Shown in pieces: positions 32,125-42,364 of a stretch of 49,338 nucleotides of DNA. Every line of letters starts with the position of its first letter. The first letter of the stretch is position 1. The position numbers and the translations under genes were made by a program. Origin of the DNA: Tsukamurella sp. 1534 (GTDB lineage Bacteria > Actinomycetota > Actinomycetes > Mycobacteriales > Mycobacteriaceae); assembly GCF_000312385.1 (NCBI RefSeq), contig NZ_HE997627.1:481299-530636 (forward strand), given 5' to 3'. The notes under the pieces were generated by a model. It did not search any database. It saw nothing but the letters and a program-made list of their open reading frames with translations, and had not been told where the DNA came from.

Positions 32125-32133
32125 CTTGCGTGC

Positions 32134-33717
32134 GTGACCGAGAACACCGAGGCACCGTCGACCACGGCCCCCGAGGACGCCCTCAACGAGCGCGTCCGGG
32201 AGGCCTACCGGGCCGTCTCCGACGAGGCGCGCGCCGAGAAGGTGGCCAAGCAGCACGGCCGCGGCAAGATGACCGCCCGCGAGCGGGTTGCACTGCTCGC
32301 CAACGGCGGATTCCACGAGTTCGGCGCGCTCGCCGGGCCCGGTCCGGCCCAGCAGGGCGCGGCGCCCCTGGTCGCGCCGGGCGACGGGGTGGTCACCGGG
32401 ATCGGGTACATCGACGGGCGGCCCGCCGCAATCGCCGCGTTCGATTTCACCGTGCTCGGCGGGAGCAACGGCGCGACGGGGATGGCCAAACTCGACCGCT
32501 GCGCCGAACGCGCGCTCCTGGACGAGATCCCGCTGATCATGCTCATGGACGGCGGCGGCCACCGGATGCAGGAGGCGCTGGACTCCAGGCTCGCGGCGCC
32601 CGGCTCGCAGTTGCTGCTGCGCCTCGCCGATCTGTCGGGGCACGTGCCGCTCGTCGCGGCGATGATGGGCCCGGGCTTCGGCGCTCCCGCGAACATCTCG
32701 GCGTGCTGCGATTTCGTCACCATCGTGCGCGGCATGGGCACCATCGGCATCTCGTCCGCTCCCCTGGTCCAGGCCGCGACCGGCGAGTCGATGACCAACG
32801 ACGAGATCGGCGGCGCAGACCTGCAGGCCGAGCGCGGCGTGGTCGACATGGTGACCGCAGACGAACAGGAGGCGCTGGACGCGGTCCGCGCCTTCCTCAG
32901 CTACCTCCCGCCGTCCGCCGCGGGCGAGCCGATCGTCGCCCCCGGGCCGTACGAGGCCGGCGACCGCGCGGCGGACATCGACACGATGATCCCGGCGTCC
33001 ATGCGCGTCGCCTACGACGTGGTCGAGGTGATCGAGGCCATCGCCGACGCGGACACCGTGTTCGAGCTCAAGCGCAGACACGCGCCGAACATCGTGACCG
33101 CGCTGGTGCGCGTCGACGGGCGACCCATGGGCGTGGTCGCCAACCAGCCGCGATTCCACGCAGGCGCGCTCGACGCGCACGCCTGCGAGAAGGCGGCGCA
33201 TTTCATCGCGGTGTGCGACGCGTTCGGGCTGCCGCTGCTCATCCTCATCGACCTGCCGGGGTTCCTCGTCGGGGCGGGAGCCGAGGAGACGAACCTGGTG
33301 CGCCGCAGCGCCCGCCTCGGCTACGAACTGGGCGCCGCGACGGTGCCCCGGTTCGTCGTGGTCACCCGCAAGGCGTACGGCGCCGCGTACATCGCGATGG
33401 GCGGCGGCCGCAGCGCGCACGCGGACCTGTCCCTCGCGTGGCCGACCGCGGAGATCTGCGCCATTCCCATCGAGAGCGCCGTGGACCTCGCGTTCCGGTC
33501 GCAGTACGAGTCGGCGCCCGAACCGGACAAGGCCCGCGCCGACCTCATCACGCTGTTCAAGGCGAACGTCGACCCGCTGCTCGCCGCGGACGGCTTCGGC
33601 ATCGACGACGTGGTGCTCCCCTCGGCCACCAGGCCGATGCTCGCCGAAGCACTGCGCCGGGTGAAGCGGCGGCCGCCGCGGGTGCCGCAGAAGCGCCGCT
33701 CCATCTCGCCGATCTGA
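32134..33717 (+). CDS. Acyl-CoA carboxylase, carboxyltransferase (beta) subunit
   Basis: 527 residues, GTG start, crotonase-fold carboxyltransferase of the AccD/PccB type. N-terminal half with [17 protein letters not shown] and [19 protein letters not shown], oxyanion region [17 protein letters not shown]-terminal half with [15 protein letters not shown] and [14 protein letters not shown], the biotin/acyl-CoA oxyanion Gly pair. No biotinylated alpha subunit is near, so it relies on one encoded elsewhere. Acyl-chain specificity cannot be read from the sequence by eye. Confidence 0.92.
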   Translation: MTENTEAPSTTAPEDALNERVREAYRAVSDEARAEKVAKQHGRGKMTARERVALLANGGFHEFGALAGPGPAQQGAAPLVAPGDGVVTGIGYIDGRPAAIAAFDFTVLGGSNGATGMAKLDRCAERALLDEIPLIMLMDGGGHRMQEALDSRLAAPGSQLLLRLADLSGHVPLVAAMMGPGFGAPANISACCDFVTIVRGMGTIGISSAPLVQAATGESMTNDEIGGADLQAERGVVDMVTADEQEALDAVRAFLSYLPPSAAGEPIVAPGPYEAGDRAADIDTMIPASMRVAYDVVEVIEAIADADTVFELKRRHAPNIVTALVRVDGRPMGVVANQPRFHAGALDAHACEKAAHFIAVCDAFGLPLLILIDLPGFLVGAGAEETNLVRRSARLGYELGAATVPRFVVVTRKAYGAAYIAMGGGRSAHADLSLAWPTAEICAIPIESAVDLAFRSQYESAPEPDKARADLITLFKANVDPLLAADGFGIDDVVLPSATRPMLAEALRRVKRRPPRVPQKRRSISPI

Positions 33718-33751
33718 CCGCCGGCGGTTCCCGAACGCGGCATTCGGCGCC

Positions 33752-33768
33752 ATACCCTATAGGGGTAT
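33752..33768. promoter_or_regulatory. CsoR-type copper operator
   Basis: ATACCC-TATA-GGGGTAT, matching the pseudo-palindromic G/C-tract box of CsoR (TACCCnnnnGGGTA). It lies 38 nt before the copA start, and csoR is in the same operon. Confidence 0.85.
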
Positions 33769-33805
33769 ACTCGGACACCGGGAGCAATCGGCGAGAGGAG
33801 GACCC

Positions 33806-36064
33806 GTGGCGACCGAGACGCACAGCCCGGAGTCCGTCGTCGACCTCGAGATCGAGGGAATGACGTGCGCGTCGTGCGCGAATCGCATCGAACGCAAGCT
33901 CAACAAGCTCGACGGCGTGACCGCCACCGTCAACTTCGCGACGGAGAAGGCGCATGTCAGCGCACCGTCGACGCTCGCCCCCGGCGAACTGGTGGGCACC
34001 CTCATCGCCACCGTCGAACAGGCCGGATACAGCGCGCACGTCCCGGCGCCCCGGGGCGCCGACGCCGCACCACCGGACCCGACCGACGCGCTCCGCCGCC
34101 GGCTGCTGATCTGCGTCGCCCTCACGGTCCCCGTGATCGCGATGGCGATGATCCCCGCACTCCAGTTCCGGTACTGGCAGTGGCTGTCCCTGGCCCTCGC
34201 GGCGCCCGTCGTGGTGTGGGGCGGCTACCCGTTCCACCGCGCCGCCTGGGCGAACCTCCGGCACGGCACCGCCACGATGGACACGCTCGTGTCCATGGGC
34301 ACCCTCGCGGCGTTCGGCTGGTCGGTGTACGCGCTGTTCTGGGGCACCGCCGGCACCCCCGGGATGACGCACCCGTTCCGGCTCGCGATCGAGCGGTCCG
34401 ACGGCAGCGGCGACATCTACCTCGAGGCCGCGGCCGGGGTCACCGCCTTCCTGCTCGCCGGCCGCTACTTCGAGGCCCGGAGCAAGCGGCGGGCCGGGGC
34501 CGCTCTGCGCGCCCTCCTGGAACTGGGAGCGAAGGAGGCCACGGTCCTGCGCGACGGGGTGGAGACGCCGGTCCCCGTCGACGAGGTGCGTATCGGCGAC
34601 GAGTTCGTGGTGCGCCCGGGCGAGAAGATCGCGACGGACGGCGTGGTCACCAGCGGGCAGTCCGCGATCGACGCCTCGCTGCTCACCGGGGAGTCCGTCC
34701 CCGCGGAGGTGCGCCCCGGCGACGCCGTGACAGGGGCCACCGTGAACGCCGGCGGCCGGCTCGTGGTGCGCGCCACCAGGATCGGCGCGGACACCCAACT
34801 CGCGCAGATGGGCCGCCTCGTCGAAGACGCGCAGGCCGGCAAGGCGAAGGCGCAGCGGCTCGCCGACCGCGTCTCCGGGGTCTTCGTGCCCGTCGTGATC
34901 ATGATCGCCGTCGCCGCGCTCGGTTTCTGGCTGGGCGCCGGGGCATCGGCGTCGATGGCGCTCACCGCCGCGGTGTCCGTACTGATCATCGCCTGCCCCT
35001 GCGCCCTGGGGCTGGCAACGCCCACGGCCCTGCTCGTGGGGACCGGCCGCGGCGCGCAACTGGGCATCCTCATCAGGGGCCCCGAGGCGCTCGAGTCCAC
35101 GCGGCACGTGGACACCGTGCTGCTCGACAAGACGGGCACCGTCACCACCGGCGTCATGCGCCTGCTCGGCGTGCACGCCGCCGACGGCGAGACCGAGCAC
35201 GGCGTGCTCGCCCTCGCGGCCGCGGTCGAGGCCGCCTCCGAACACCCGATCGCCCGCGCTATCGCCGACGCGGGGCGCACCTCCGCTCCCCTCGCCCCCG
35301 TCGACGGGTTCGCCAACGCGCCGGGAATGGGCGTGCGGGGCGTCGTCGGCGGTCACGCCGTGACCGCGGGCCGCCCGTCGCTCCTCGACGAAGACGGCAT
35401 GCCCCTGCCCGCCGGGCTGCGCCGGGCGGTCGACGCCGCCCAGGAGCGTCGACAGACGGCCATCGCCGTGGGCTGGGACGGCGCCGCCCGCGGCGTCCTC
35501 GTCGTGGCCGACGAGATCAAACCGAGCTCCGCGGCCGCGGTCGCCCAACTGCGGGGCCTGGGGCTCCGCCCGATCATGCTCACGGGCGACAACGAGCGCG
35601 CCGCCCGGCACATCGCCCGACAGGTGGGCATCGACGAGGTCATCGCCGGCGTGCTGCCCGCACAGAAGGTCGACGCCGTGCGACGGCTGCAGGAGGCGCG
35701 TCGCCGGGTGGCGATGGTGGGCGACGGGGTCAACGACGCCGCGGCGCTCGCGCAGTCGGATCTCGGCATCGCCATGGGCAGCGGCACCGACGCGGCGATC
35801 GAGGCCGCGGATCTCACGCTGGTCAACGGGGACCTGCGCACCGTCGTCGACGCGATCCGGCTGTCGCGGCGCACCCTGGGCACCATCCGAACCAATCTGT
35901 TCTGGGCGTTCGCCTACAACGTGGCCGCGCTGCCGCTGGCGGCGGCCGGACTGCTCACCCCGATGGTGGCCGGCGCCGCGATGGCCCTGTCGTCGGTCTT
36001 CGTGGTGAGCAACAGCCTGCGCCTGCGGGGTTTCCGGGCCGGACGGGAGATACTGAAGACATGA
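33806..36064 (+). CDS. copA: Copper-exporting P1B-type ATPase CopA
   Basis: 752 residues, GTG start behind GAGAGGAGG. One N-terminal heavy-metal domain with GMTCASC (about residues 17-23), eight membrane helices, CPC in helix 6 ([12 protein letters not shown]), phosphorylation [11 protein letters not shown] in [14 protein letters not shown] and [25 protein letters not shown] in helix 7 and [12 protein letters not shown] in helix 8 are the Cu(I)-type signature (YN and MxxxS). Exports Cu(I) from the cytoplasm. Ends in an ATGA overlap with csoR and is preceded by a CsoR box; there is no CopZ chaperone gene. Confidence 0.96.
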   Translation: MATETHSPESVVDLEIEGMTCASCANRIERKLNKLDGVTATVNFATEKAHVSAPSTLAPGELVGTLIATVEQAGYSAHVPAPRGADAAPPDPTDALRRRLLICVALTVPVIAMAMIPALQFRYWQWLSLALAAPVVVWGGYPFHRAAWANLRHGTATMDTLVSMGTLAAFGWSVYALFWGTAGTPGMTHPFRLAIERSDGSGDIYLEAAAGVTAFLLAGRYFEARSKRRAGAALRALLELGAKEATVLRDGVETPVPVDEVRIGDEFVVRPGEKIATDGVVTSGQSAIDASLLTGESVPAEVRPGDAVTGATVNAGGRLVVRATRIGADTQLAQMGRLVEDAQAGKAKAQRLADRVSGVFVPVVIMIAVAALGFWLGAGASASMALTAAVSVLIIACPCALGLATPTALLVGTGRGAQLGILIRGPEALESTRHVDTVLLDKTGTVTTGVMRLLGVHAADGETEHGVLALAAAVEAASEHPIARAIADAGRTSAPLAPVDGFANAPGMGVRGVVGGHAVTAGRPSLLDEDGMPLPAGLRRAVDAAQERRQTAIAVGWDGAARGVLVVADEIKPSSAAAVAQLRGLGLRPIMLTGDNERAARHIARQVGIDEVIAGVLPAQKVDAVRRLQEARRRVAMVGDGVNDAAALAQSDLGIAMGSGTDAAIEAADLTLVNGDLRTVVDAIRLSRRTLGTIRTNLFWAFAYNVAALPLAAAGLLTPMVAGAAMALSSVFVVSNSLRLRGFRAGREILKT

Positions 36065-36378
36065 CGAGTACCGAGCACGAGGATCACTCGGCCGCCCACG
36101 GGTACATGTCCGACAAGGACGAGTACCTCAAGCGACTCCGGCGCATCGAGGGCCAGGCCCGCGGCCTGCAGCGGATGGTCGAGGACGAGAAGTACTGCAT
36201 CGACATCCTGACGCAGGTCTCGGCGATGACGAAAGCCCTGCAAGCGGTGGGTCTGGGACTCCTCGAGGACCACCTCAGCCACTGCGTCGTGGACGCGGCC
36301 CGGTCGGGGGACGATGAGGCCACCGCCACCAAACTGAAAGAGGCGACCGACGCGATCGCCCGTTTCACTCGATCCTGA
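36061..36378 (+). CDS. csoR: Copper-sensing repressor CsoR
   Basis: 105 residues. The Cu(I) ligands Cys 46, His 71 and Cys 75 (KYCIDIL, HLSHC) have the same 25 and 4 residue spacing as in M. tuberculosis CsoR. All-helical tetramer with [21 protein letters not shown] as DNA-binding helix. ATG overlaps the copA stop by ATGA. Represses copA-csoR in the absence of Cu(I). Confidence 0.95.
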   Translation: MTSTEHEDHSAAHGYMSDKDEYLKRLRRIEGQARGLQRMVEDEKYCIDILTQVSAMTKALQAVGLGLLEDHLSHCVVDAARSGDDEATATKLKEATDAIARFTRS

Positions 36379-36410
36379 CCGCGCGATACCGTACAGTAAT
36401 TTCTGTCAAC

Positions 36411-36486
36411 GGTGTGAGCTGAGTCTCACACCCAGACACCCTCACCCTGGACACCCGCCCGGCCCACCAATCACCGGGCGGGTGTC
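36411..36486. terminator. Two hairpins, bidirectional terminator between csoR and zapE
   Basis: First hairpin GGTGTGAG/CTCACACC (36411-36432); second with 13-bp arms GACACCCGCCCGG / CCGGGCGGGTGTC (36450-36462, 36474-36486). They separate the convergent copA-csoR and zapE transcripts. No U-tract, as common in actinobacteria. Confidence 0.75.
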
Positions 36487-36520
36487 GGTGTGTCCGGGGG
36501 GGGCTGCAGGGGGTTGCGGC

Positions 36521-37546
36521 CTACTTGACCTCGGCCGAGGCGAACCGGGACAACGCCAGCAGACGCGACGTGGCGCGCAGGTACTTCTTCCGATACCCGC
36601 CCGCCAGCATCTCCGGGGTGAAGATCTCGTCCAGCTTCGCGCCCGACACCAGAACGGGGATCCCGGCGTCGTACAGACGGTCGGCGAGCACCACGATGCG
36701 CAGGGCGACGGTCTGGTTGTCCGCGGGGTGGACGCCGCTGATGCACACCTTCGAGATCCCCTCGACGAGCTGCTTGTACCGCGACGGGTGCAGCTTGCTC
36801 AGGTGCTCGGACAACGCGTCGAACGTGTCGTACGTCGCGGTCGGATCCGCCTCGGCGATCGCGGCCAGCTCCTCGTCGGACAGCGGGTCCGGGGCAGGCG
36901 GAAGGTCGCGATGCCGGTAGTCGGGGCCGTCCACGCGGATCGACTGGAAGACCGCGCTGAGCTTGCTGATCTCGCGCATGAAGTCCTGGGCCGCGAAGCG
37001 GCCCTCGCCGAGCTGCCCCGGCAACGTGTTCGACGTGGCGACGATGGAGACGCCGCGGGCGGAGAGCTCGGTCAGCAGCCGCGACATGACCATGGTGTCG
37101 CCCGGATCGTCCAGCTCGAACTCGTCGATGCACAGGACGTTGTGGTCGGCGAGGTACTCGACGCACCGGTTGAAGCCCAGCGCGCCCACCAGGTGGGTGT
37201 ACTCGACGAACGTGCCGAACGCCTTCGGCGCCGGCACGCTGTGGAAGATCGACGCCAGGAGGTGGGTCTTGCCCACGCCGAAGCCGCCGTCGAGGTAGAG
37301 CCCCACACCGTGCGGCGGGGTGCTCTTGCGGCCGAACAAGCCCTTCTTGCCACGCTTCTTGGCGAGCTTGTTCACCTCGTCGACGAACGTGCGGGCGTTC
37401 TTCACCGCCGCCGCCTGGCTCGGCTCCTTGGGATCGGGGATGTAGCTGTCGAAGCTCACCTCGCTGAACATCTCCGGCGGCACCAGCTCGGCCACCATCT
37501 GCTCCGGCGTCACCGTCGGGTTGCGATCCACGAGATGCAGCGTCAT
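36521..37546 (-). CDS. zapE: ZapE/AFG1-like P-loop ATPase
   Basis: 341 residues. Walker A GGFGVGKTHL, Walker B LCIDEFELDDPGDT, sensor SIVATSNTLPGQLGEGRF. AFG1/ZapE ATPases act at the inner membrane or divisome and in respiratory-chain quality control. Counterpart of Rv2670c by order (next to the RibD-like gene). The gene reads divergently from the reductase across 66 nt, so the promoters are back to back. Confidence 0.92.
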   Translation of the reverse strand: MTLHLVDRNPTVTPEQMVAELVPPEMFSEVSFDSYIPDPKEPSQAAAVKNARTFVDEVNKLAKKRGKKGLFGRKSTPPHGVGLYLDGGFGVGKTHLLASIFHSVPAPKAFGTFVEYTHLVGALGFNRCVEYLADHNVLCIDEFELDDPGDTMVMSRLLTELSARGVSIVATSNTLPGQLGEGRFAAQDFMREISKLSAVFQSIRVDGPDYRHRDLPPAPDPLSDEELAAIAEADPTATYDTFDALSEHLSKLHPSRYKQLVEGISKVCISGVHPADNQTVALRIVVLADRLYDAGIPVLVSGAKLDEIFTPEMLAGGYRKKYLRATSRLLALSRFASAEVK

Positions 37547-37612
37547 GAGTCGTCATCATATCCGCAGGTGGGTCATCGGAAGCACCTGGGCACCTGGGTT
37601 ACGGTCGGGAAC

Positions 37613-38224
37613 GTGATCCCGCCGCTGCCGCACGACGCCGCCGACCTCGCCGAGCTGTACCGCCACCCCGTCGCCGACGGGCGCACCTACGTCCGCGCCA
37701 ACATGATCAGCTCGCTCGACGGGGCGGCGACCGCCGCGGGACGCTCGGGCGGCCTCGGGGGCGACGGTGACCGCCGCCTGTTCCAGGCACTGCGCACCCA
37801 GGCCGACGTGGTCCTGGTCGGAGCGGCGACGGTGCGCGCGGAGGGCTACGGCACGCCCGGGCACCCCGCGCTGGCCATCGTGACCCGCGGCACCGTCGAC
37901 CGCACCGAACGCCTGTACCCCGACGGGGGCGCCGAGCCGATCGTCTACTCGGGCGCGGGCTCCTCGGTCGATCTGCGCGACGTTCTCGCGGACCTGTACG
38001 ACCGGGGGCTGCGCCGGGTGCTCGCCGAGGGCGGTCCCGGCGTGCTCGGCGCGCTGCTGCGGGACGGGCTCGTCGACGAGCTGTGCCTGACCACGGCGCC
38101 GATGGTGGTCGGCGGCGCCGGGAAGCGGATCGTCAGCGGCCCCGACCTGCCCGTCGACCGGTGGCGGCGGGCACTGGTGTGCGGCGACTCCGACGGCTAC
38201 CTCTACACGCGCTGGCTTCGATGA
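37613..38224 (+). CDS. RibD C-terminal-like reductase (dihydrofolate-reductase fold)
   Basis: 203 residues, GTG start. NADPH-binding fold of RibD/RibG reductase domain: YVRANMISSLDGAATAAGRS, ALRTQADVVLVGAATVRAEGYG, VLAEGGPGVLGALLRDGLVDELCL. Counterpart of Rv2671, which has been reported to have dihydrofolate-reductase-like activity. Lies between zapE and the lipoprotein hydrolase gene, as in M. tuberculosis. Substrate not assigned. Confidence 0.9.
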   Translation: MIPPLPHDAADLAELYRHPVADGRTYVRANMISSLDGAATAAGRSGGLGGDGDRRLFQALRTQADVVLVGAATVRAEGYGTPGHPALAIVTRGTVDRTERLYPDGGAEPIVYSGAGSSVDLRDVLADLYDRGLRRVLAEGGPGVLGALLRDGLVDELCLTTAPMVVGGAGKRIVSGPDLPVDRWRRALVCGDSDGYLYTRWLR

Positions 38225-38285
38225 CGGCCCGCCTCCCGAGCGACGCCCACGGCCCGTCGTCGATCCGATCGCTAGGGTGAACGGC

Positions 38286-39845
38286 ATGGTCCACCAGCGC
38301 CCGGCACGGCACACCGCAGGCGTCGCCGCTCTTCTCGCGCTCACCGTGGCCGCCGCGGGATGCGCGCCGATCCCCGCCTCCGCACCGAAGTACGTCACCG
38401 ACTTCCGCGCCGGAGACGCCGCGGAATCGGCGTCGCAGCAGGCGGGCCCCACCGGCCCGGAATGGAAGGCCCCGCAGAAGGACCCGCTGTCCTGGCGGGA
38501 CTGCTCCGACCAGCTGGCCACTCGGTACGGCACGCCACCCGCGGCCAACGCGACGCTGGAGTGCGCGAACTTCACCGTGCGACTCGGCGATTCGGGTACA
38601 CCGATGCAGCTGTCGGTCACCCGGGCCGAGCTGCCGGGCACGCCGGACACCGCGGCGCCACTGGTCCTGGTCGGCGGTACGGAGTTCACCGGCCAGCGGG
38701 CGTTGGCCACCCTCGCCGCAGGCGAATCGCCGATGCTCGCGAATCGCCGCGTTGTGGCGGTGGAACGGCGCGGGGTCGGTGCCTCGTCGCCGTTGAACTG
38801 CCGCAACACCGAACAGCGCGGGGTGCTACGCAGCGGGGCGGAGGAGCCGAAACAACCGTTCGACGAACGGGTGAAGAAGGTCGGCGAGCAGGCCCAAGCG
38901 GCCGCCACCGCCTGTGGTGACGCCTACCCCGGCACGATCGAGGAGTACACGGGCGCGGCGGCCGCCGACGATCTGGAGGCCCTGCGCACCGCCTGGGACG
39001 TTCCCGCCCTCGGCCTGTTCGCGGTGGGCGACGGCTCCACCACCGCCCTCGCCTACGCGGCGCAGCACCCCAAGCAGGTCGCCCGCCTGGTGCTCGACTC
39101 CCCCGTCCGGTACGCGGCCTCGGAGTTGCAGCGCGCGGAGGACGCCGCGAAGGGCACGTCCGCCGCCGTGGACGCGTTCGCCTCCCAGTGCGGCCCCGCC
39201 TGCGCGCTCGGCGCCGACCCGGCGGCCGCGGTCCGCGACATCGTCGACCGCTCCGCGAGGGGCGACCTCGGCCCGTTCACCGACACCGACGTGCGGCGCG
39301 CGCTGATCATGACCCTGGGTATCGGCCCGGGCGACCGGGACGCCCGGATCGCGCGGCTCGCCACCGCCCTGCAGGGCGCCCGGACGGGCGACGCCGGCCC
39401 CCTGCGCTCACTCCTGCGGACCGCCGACGACGCGCTCGGCAGCGACGGGCAGTTCGTGGCCCGCTGCTCCGACGCGGTGCAGAAGGCCTCGCCCGATCAG
39501 GTGAAGGCCTCCGCCCAGAAGTGGGGCCCGCAGTACCGGCTCGGCGCGGCCACCGCGCTCGCGCTCACCGATTGCACGGGGTGGCCGACGATGGAGGCGC
39601 CGCCCGCCCTGGAGCCCCTCGAAGTGCGCTCCGTGGTGACCACCTCTGCGGCGGACCCGCTCACGTCCCGCGACGCGCTGGAGACCCTCACGGGCAAGCT
39701 CACCGTGGCCGGCGCCCGGCCCTCGACGCTCAGCTGGGGCGGCATCGGCGACGGTGCCGCGATCCGGTCCACGTGCGTGCAGAAGGCCCTCACCACGTAC
39801 CTGGATCGCCAGGAGGCGCCCTCGGCCCGGGCCTGCCCGGCCTGA
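38286..39845 (+). CDS. Secreted lipoprotein, alpha/beta-hydrolase (TAP-like) homologue
   Basis: 519 residues from ATG 38286 (AGGGTG upstream; GTG 38277 is possible). Signal peptide of about 26 residues ends in the lipobox VAAAGCAP, so it is anchored outside the membrane. A hydrolase core (VVAVERRGVGASSPLNC, ALRTAWDVPALGLFAVGDGSTTALAYAAQHPKQVARLVLDSP) is clear, but the elbow reads VGDGSTT, not GxSxG. The C-terminal site where TAP-type enzymes have the catalytic His reads WGGIGDGAAI. Counterpart of Rv2672. It may be a catalytically altered hydrolase, or use other residues. Confidence 0.85.
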   Translation: MVHQRPARHTAGVAALLALTVAAAGCAPIPASAPKYVTDFRAGDAAESASQQAGPTGPEWKAPQKDPLSWRDCSDQLATRYGTPPAANATLECANFTVRLGDSGTPMQLSVTRAELPGTPDTAAPLVLVGGTEFTGQRALATLAAGESPMLANRRVVAVERRGVGASSPLNCRNTEQRGVLRSGAEEPKQPFDERVKKVGEQAQAAATACGDAYPGTIEEYTGAAAADDLEALRTAWDVPALGLFAVGDGSTTALAYAAQHPKQVARLVLDSPVRYAASELQRAEDAAKGTSAAVDAFASQCGPACALGADPAAAVRDIVDRSARGDLGPFTDTDVRRALIMTLGIGPGDRDARIARLATALQGARTGDAGPLRSLLRTADDALGSDGQFVARCSDAVQKASPDQVKASAQKWGPQYRLGAATALALTDCTGWPTMEAPPALEPLEVRSVVTTSAADPLTSRDALETLTGKLTVAGARPSTLSWGGIGDGAAIRSTCVQKALTTYLDRQEAPSARACPA

Positions 39846-39871
39846 CGGTCCGCGTTGGGTACGGTTAGCCC

Positions 39872-41149
39872 GTGTCAGTCGCTCTCGCTCGGATGAAGTC
39901 CGATCCCGCGTTCGTGGTCAAGTCCATCCTGTGGCCCCTGGCCCTCCTGACGCTGGTGCAGCGGCTGTTCATCCTGGTGCCGAACCGCGCCAAGACGGAC
40001 GACTTCACCACCGTGTACAACGCCGCGGTGCACTTCCTGCGCCACGAGCCGGTCTACACCGAGAACTACGAGACGGTCTCCCCGCACTACCTGTACCCGC
40101 CGTCGGGCACGCTGCTCATGGCGCCGTTCGGGTACTTCGACCCCGAGACCTCGCGGTACATCTTCGTGGCGCTGAGCACGGTGGCCCTGCTGGCGTCGCT
40201 GTACGTGCTGCTGCGCATGTTCGGGTACAGCCTGAACTCCGTCGTCGCCCCGATCGTGCTGTTCTTCGCGGTGGCGACCGAGGCCGTCACCAACACGCTC
40301 ATCTACACGAACTTCAACACGTTCGTGCTGCTCGCCGAGGTGGTGGGCATGGCGCTGCTGCTCAAGCGGAGGGACCTCTGGGCGGGAATCCCACTGGGGC
40401 TCTCCTTCGCGGTCAAACCCCTGCTCGCGGTCATGCTGCTGTTGATCGTCGTCAACAAGCAGTGGAAGGCCCTGATCACGGCCCTCGGCATCCCCGCGGT
40501 GCTCCTGGCCGCGGGCATGGCGCTCTCCGCCGATCCCGGCAACTTCCTCAGGCGCACCACCCCGTACCTGAGCGACGCCCGCGACTACTACAACAGCTCG
40601 ATCACCGGCAACGCCGCCTACTTCGGGCTGCCCGGCTGGCTGGAGTACGCGCTCAAGGCGGGCATCGTCGTCATGACGGCGGTCTCGCTGTGGCTGCTCT
40701 GGCGCTTCTACCGCAGGACCAACGAGCTGCTGTGGCTGGCCACCTCGACCGGGCTGCTGCTCATCGCCTCCTGGCTCGTGGGTTCGCTCGGCCAGGGCTA
40801 CTACTCGATGCTGCTCTTCCCGATGCTCATGACGGTCGTCTACCGCAGCTCGGTGATGCGCAACTGGGTGTCCTGGGCCGCCGTGTACGGGTTTCTCAGT
40901 TACGACACCTGGCTGTCGGGGAAATGGCCGACCCTGGGCCGGTCGCTCTCCTACCTCAAGTGCACCCTCGGCTGGCAGCTGCTCATCATCGTGGCGTTCT
41001 GCGTGCTGCTGTACCGGTTCCTGGACGCCCGCGCGGAGAACCGCCTCGACGAGGGCATCGACCGCCCGCTCCCGCCCGACGAGGAGCCGGGGCGGCACGA
41101 GCTCGGCGACGACGGGGTGGCGGTGGCATCGCCACGCGCGCACGGTTAG
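39872..41149 (+). CDS. aftC: Arabinofuranosyltransferase AftC-like (GT-C, GT87)
   Basis: 425 residues, GTG start, about ten to twelve membrane helices. After the first helix comes TDDFTTVYNAAVHFLRHEPVY, the loop with the catalytic Asp pair, and PHYLYPPSGTLLMAPF. In mycobacteria AftC adds alpha-1,3 branches to arabinan of arabinogalactan and LAM from decaprenyl-phosphoarabinose on the outer face. Gene order with the Rv2672 homologue and msrB matches M. tuberculosis. Soluble C-tail about 40 residues. Confidence 0.92.
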   Translation: MSVALARMKSDPAFVVKSILWPLALLTLVQRLFILVPNRAKTDDFTTVYNAAVHFLRHEPVYTENYETVSPHYLYPPSGTLLMAPFGYFDPETSRYIFVALSTVALLASLYVLLRMFGYSLNSVVAPIVLFFAVATEAVTNTLIYTNFNTFVLLAEVVGMALLLKRRDLWAGIPLGLSFAVKPLLAVMLLLIVVNKQWKALITALGIPAVLLAAGMALSADPGNFLRRTTPYLSDARDYYNSSITGNAAYFGLPGWLEYALKAGIVVMTAVSLWLLWRFYRRTNELLWLATSTGLLLIASWLVGSLGQGYYSMLLFPMLMTVVYRSSVMRNWVSWAAVYGFLSYDTWLSGKWPTLGRSLSYLKCTLGWQLLIIVAFCVLLYRFLDARAENRLDEGIDRPLPPDEEPGRHELGDDGVAVASPRAHG

Positions 41150-41158
41150 CGTGGAGGG

Positions 41159-41575
41159 ATGAGCGAGCAGCGCCCCCGCCTTCAGCTGACCGATTCCGAA
41201 TGGCGGCAACGCCTGTCGGCCCCCGAGTTCCGCGTCCTGCGGCAGGCCGGCACGGAGGCACCGTTCACCGGCGAGTACACCGACACCAAGACCCAGGGCG
41301 TCTACCGCTGCCGCGCGTGCGACGCGGAACTGTTCCGTTCGGACGCCAAGTTCGACTCCCACTGCGGGTGGCCGTCGTTCTTCACGCCGCTGGCGGGCGA
41401 GGCGGTCATCGAACGCGAGGACACCTCGCTGGGCATGCGTCGGGTGGAGGTGCTGTGCGCGAACTGCGGCAGCCACCTGGGCCACGTGTTCGAGGGCGAG
41501 GGCTACGGCACCCCTACGGACCTGCGCTACTGCATCAACAGCATCTCGATGCGCCTGGAGCCGGACGAGGCCTGA
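41159..41575 (+). CDS. msrB: Peptide-methionine (R)-S-oxide reductase
   Basis: 138 residues. Zinc-binding CRACDAELF and CANCGSHLGHVF (two CxxC), HCGWPSF with the resolving Cys candidate, catalytic Cys in RYCINSISM. Reduces methionine-R-sulfoxide. Ten nucleotides after aftC; convergent with hemQ 21 nt further on. Confidence 0.96.
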   Translation: MSEQRPRLQLTDSEWRQRLSAPEFRVLRQAGTEAPFTGEYTDTKTQGVYRCRACDAELFRSDAKFDSHCGWPSFFTPLAGEAVIEREDTSLGMRRVEVLCANCGSHLGHVFEGEGYGTPTDLRYCINSISMRLEPDEA

Positions 41576-41596
41576 GCCCCGCCCGGCGTCGTCCCG

Positions 41597-42298
41597 CTAC
41601 GGCAGCGCGGTGATCAGGTCGCGCACCTCGACGCGCGGTCCCGAGAAGAACGGGGTCTCCTCGCGGGTGTGCCGGCGCGCCTCGGTGGCGCGCAGATCGC
41701 GCATGAGGTCCACGATGCGGTGCATCTCCGGCGCCTCGAAGGCCAGCAGCCACTCGTAATCGCCGAGCGCGAACGCGGGCACCGTGTTCGCGCGCACATC
41801 CGGGTAACCGCGGGCGGCCCGGCCGTGATCGGCGAGCATCGTGCGACGCTCCTCGTCGGGCAGCAGGTACCAGTCGAGGCTGCGGACGAACGGGTACACG
41901 CAGATGTACGCGCCGGGCTCCTCCCCCGCCAGGAACGCCGGGATGTGCGACTTGTTGAACTCGGCGGGGCGGTGCAGCGCCGCATTCGACCACACCGGAT
42001 CACTCGCGCGGCCCAGCGCGGTGTCGCGACGGAACGCGTTGTACGCGGCCTGCAGGTCCTCGAGCTTCTCGGCGTGCCACCAGATCATGAAATCGGCGTC
42101 GGCCCGCATCCCCGACACGTTGTACACGCCGCGCACCACGAGGTCGTCCTCCTGGATCTTCGCCAGGAACGCCTCCGCCTCGGCGGACGCGGCGGCCCGC
42201 TGCTCCTCGCCGCCCAGCTCGCCCGGGCTGATCGAGAACACCGAGAACATCAGGTAGCGGACGGTCGAGTTGAGCTGCGCGTAGTCGAGTCTGGCCAT
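41597..42298 (-). CDS. hemQ: Coproheme decarboxylase (hydrogen-peroxide-dependent haem synthase)
   Basis: 233 residues, chlorite-dismutase fold, last step of the coproporphyrin-dependent haem route (two oxidative decarboxylations of coproheme III). YLMFSVF at the start, MIWWHAE, and the haem-ligand region [16 protein letters not shown] with the proximal His; [13 protein letters not shown] with the catalytic Tyr candidate. Starts 66 nt after the cgoX stop. Counterpart of Rv2676c. Confidence 0.95.
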   Translation of the reverse strand: MARLDYAQLNSTVRYLMFSVFSISPGELGGEEQRAAASAEAEAFLAKIQEDDLVVRGVYNVSGMRADADFMIWWHAEKLEDLQAAYNAFRRDTALGRASDPVWSNAALHRPAEFNKSHIPAFLAGEEPGAYICVYPFVRSLDWYLLPDEERRTMLADHGRAARGYPDVRANTVPAFALGDYEWLLAFEAPEMHRIVDLMRDLRATEARRHTREETPFFSGPRVEVRDLITALP

Positions 42299-42364
42299 GT
42301 TCCCATCCTGCCAGGCCTTTCGGGCGCGCGAACGCCCGCCCCGACCCCGCGCCGGGCACCGTCG

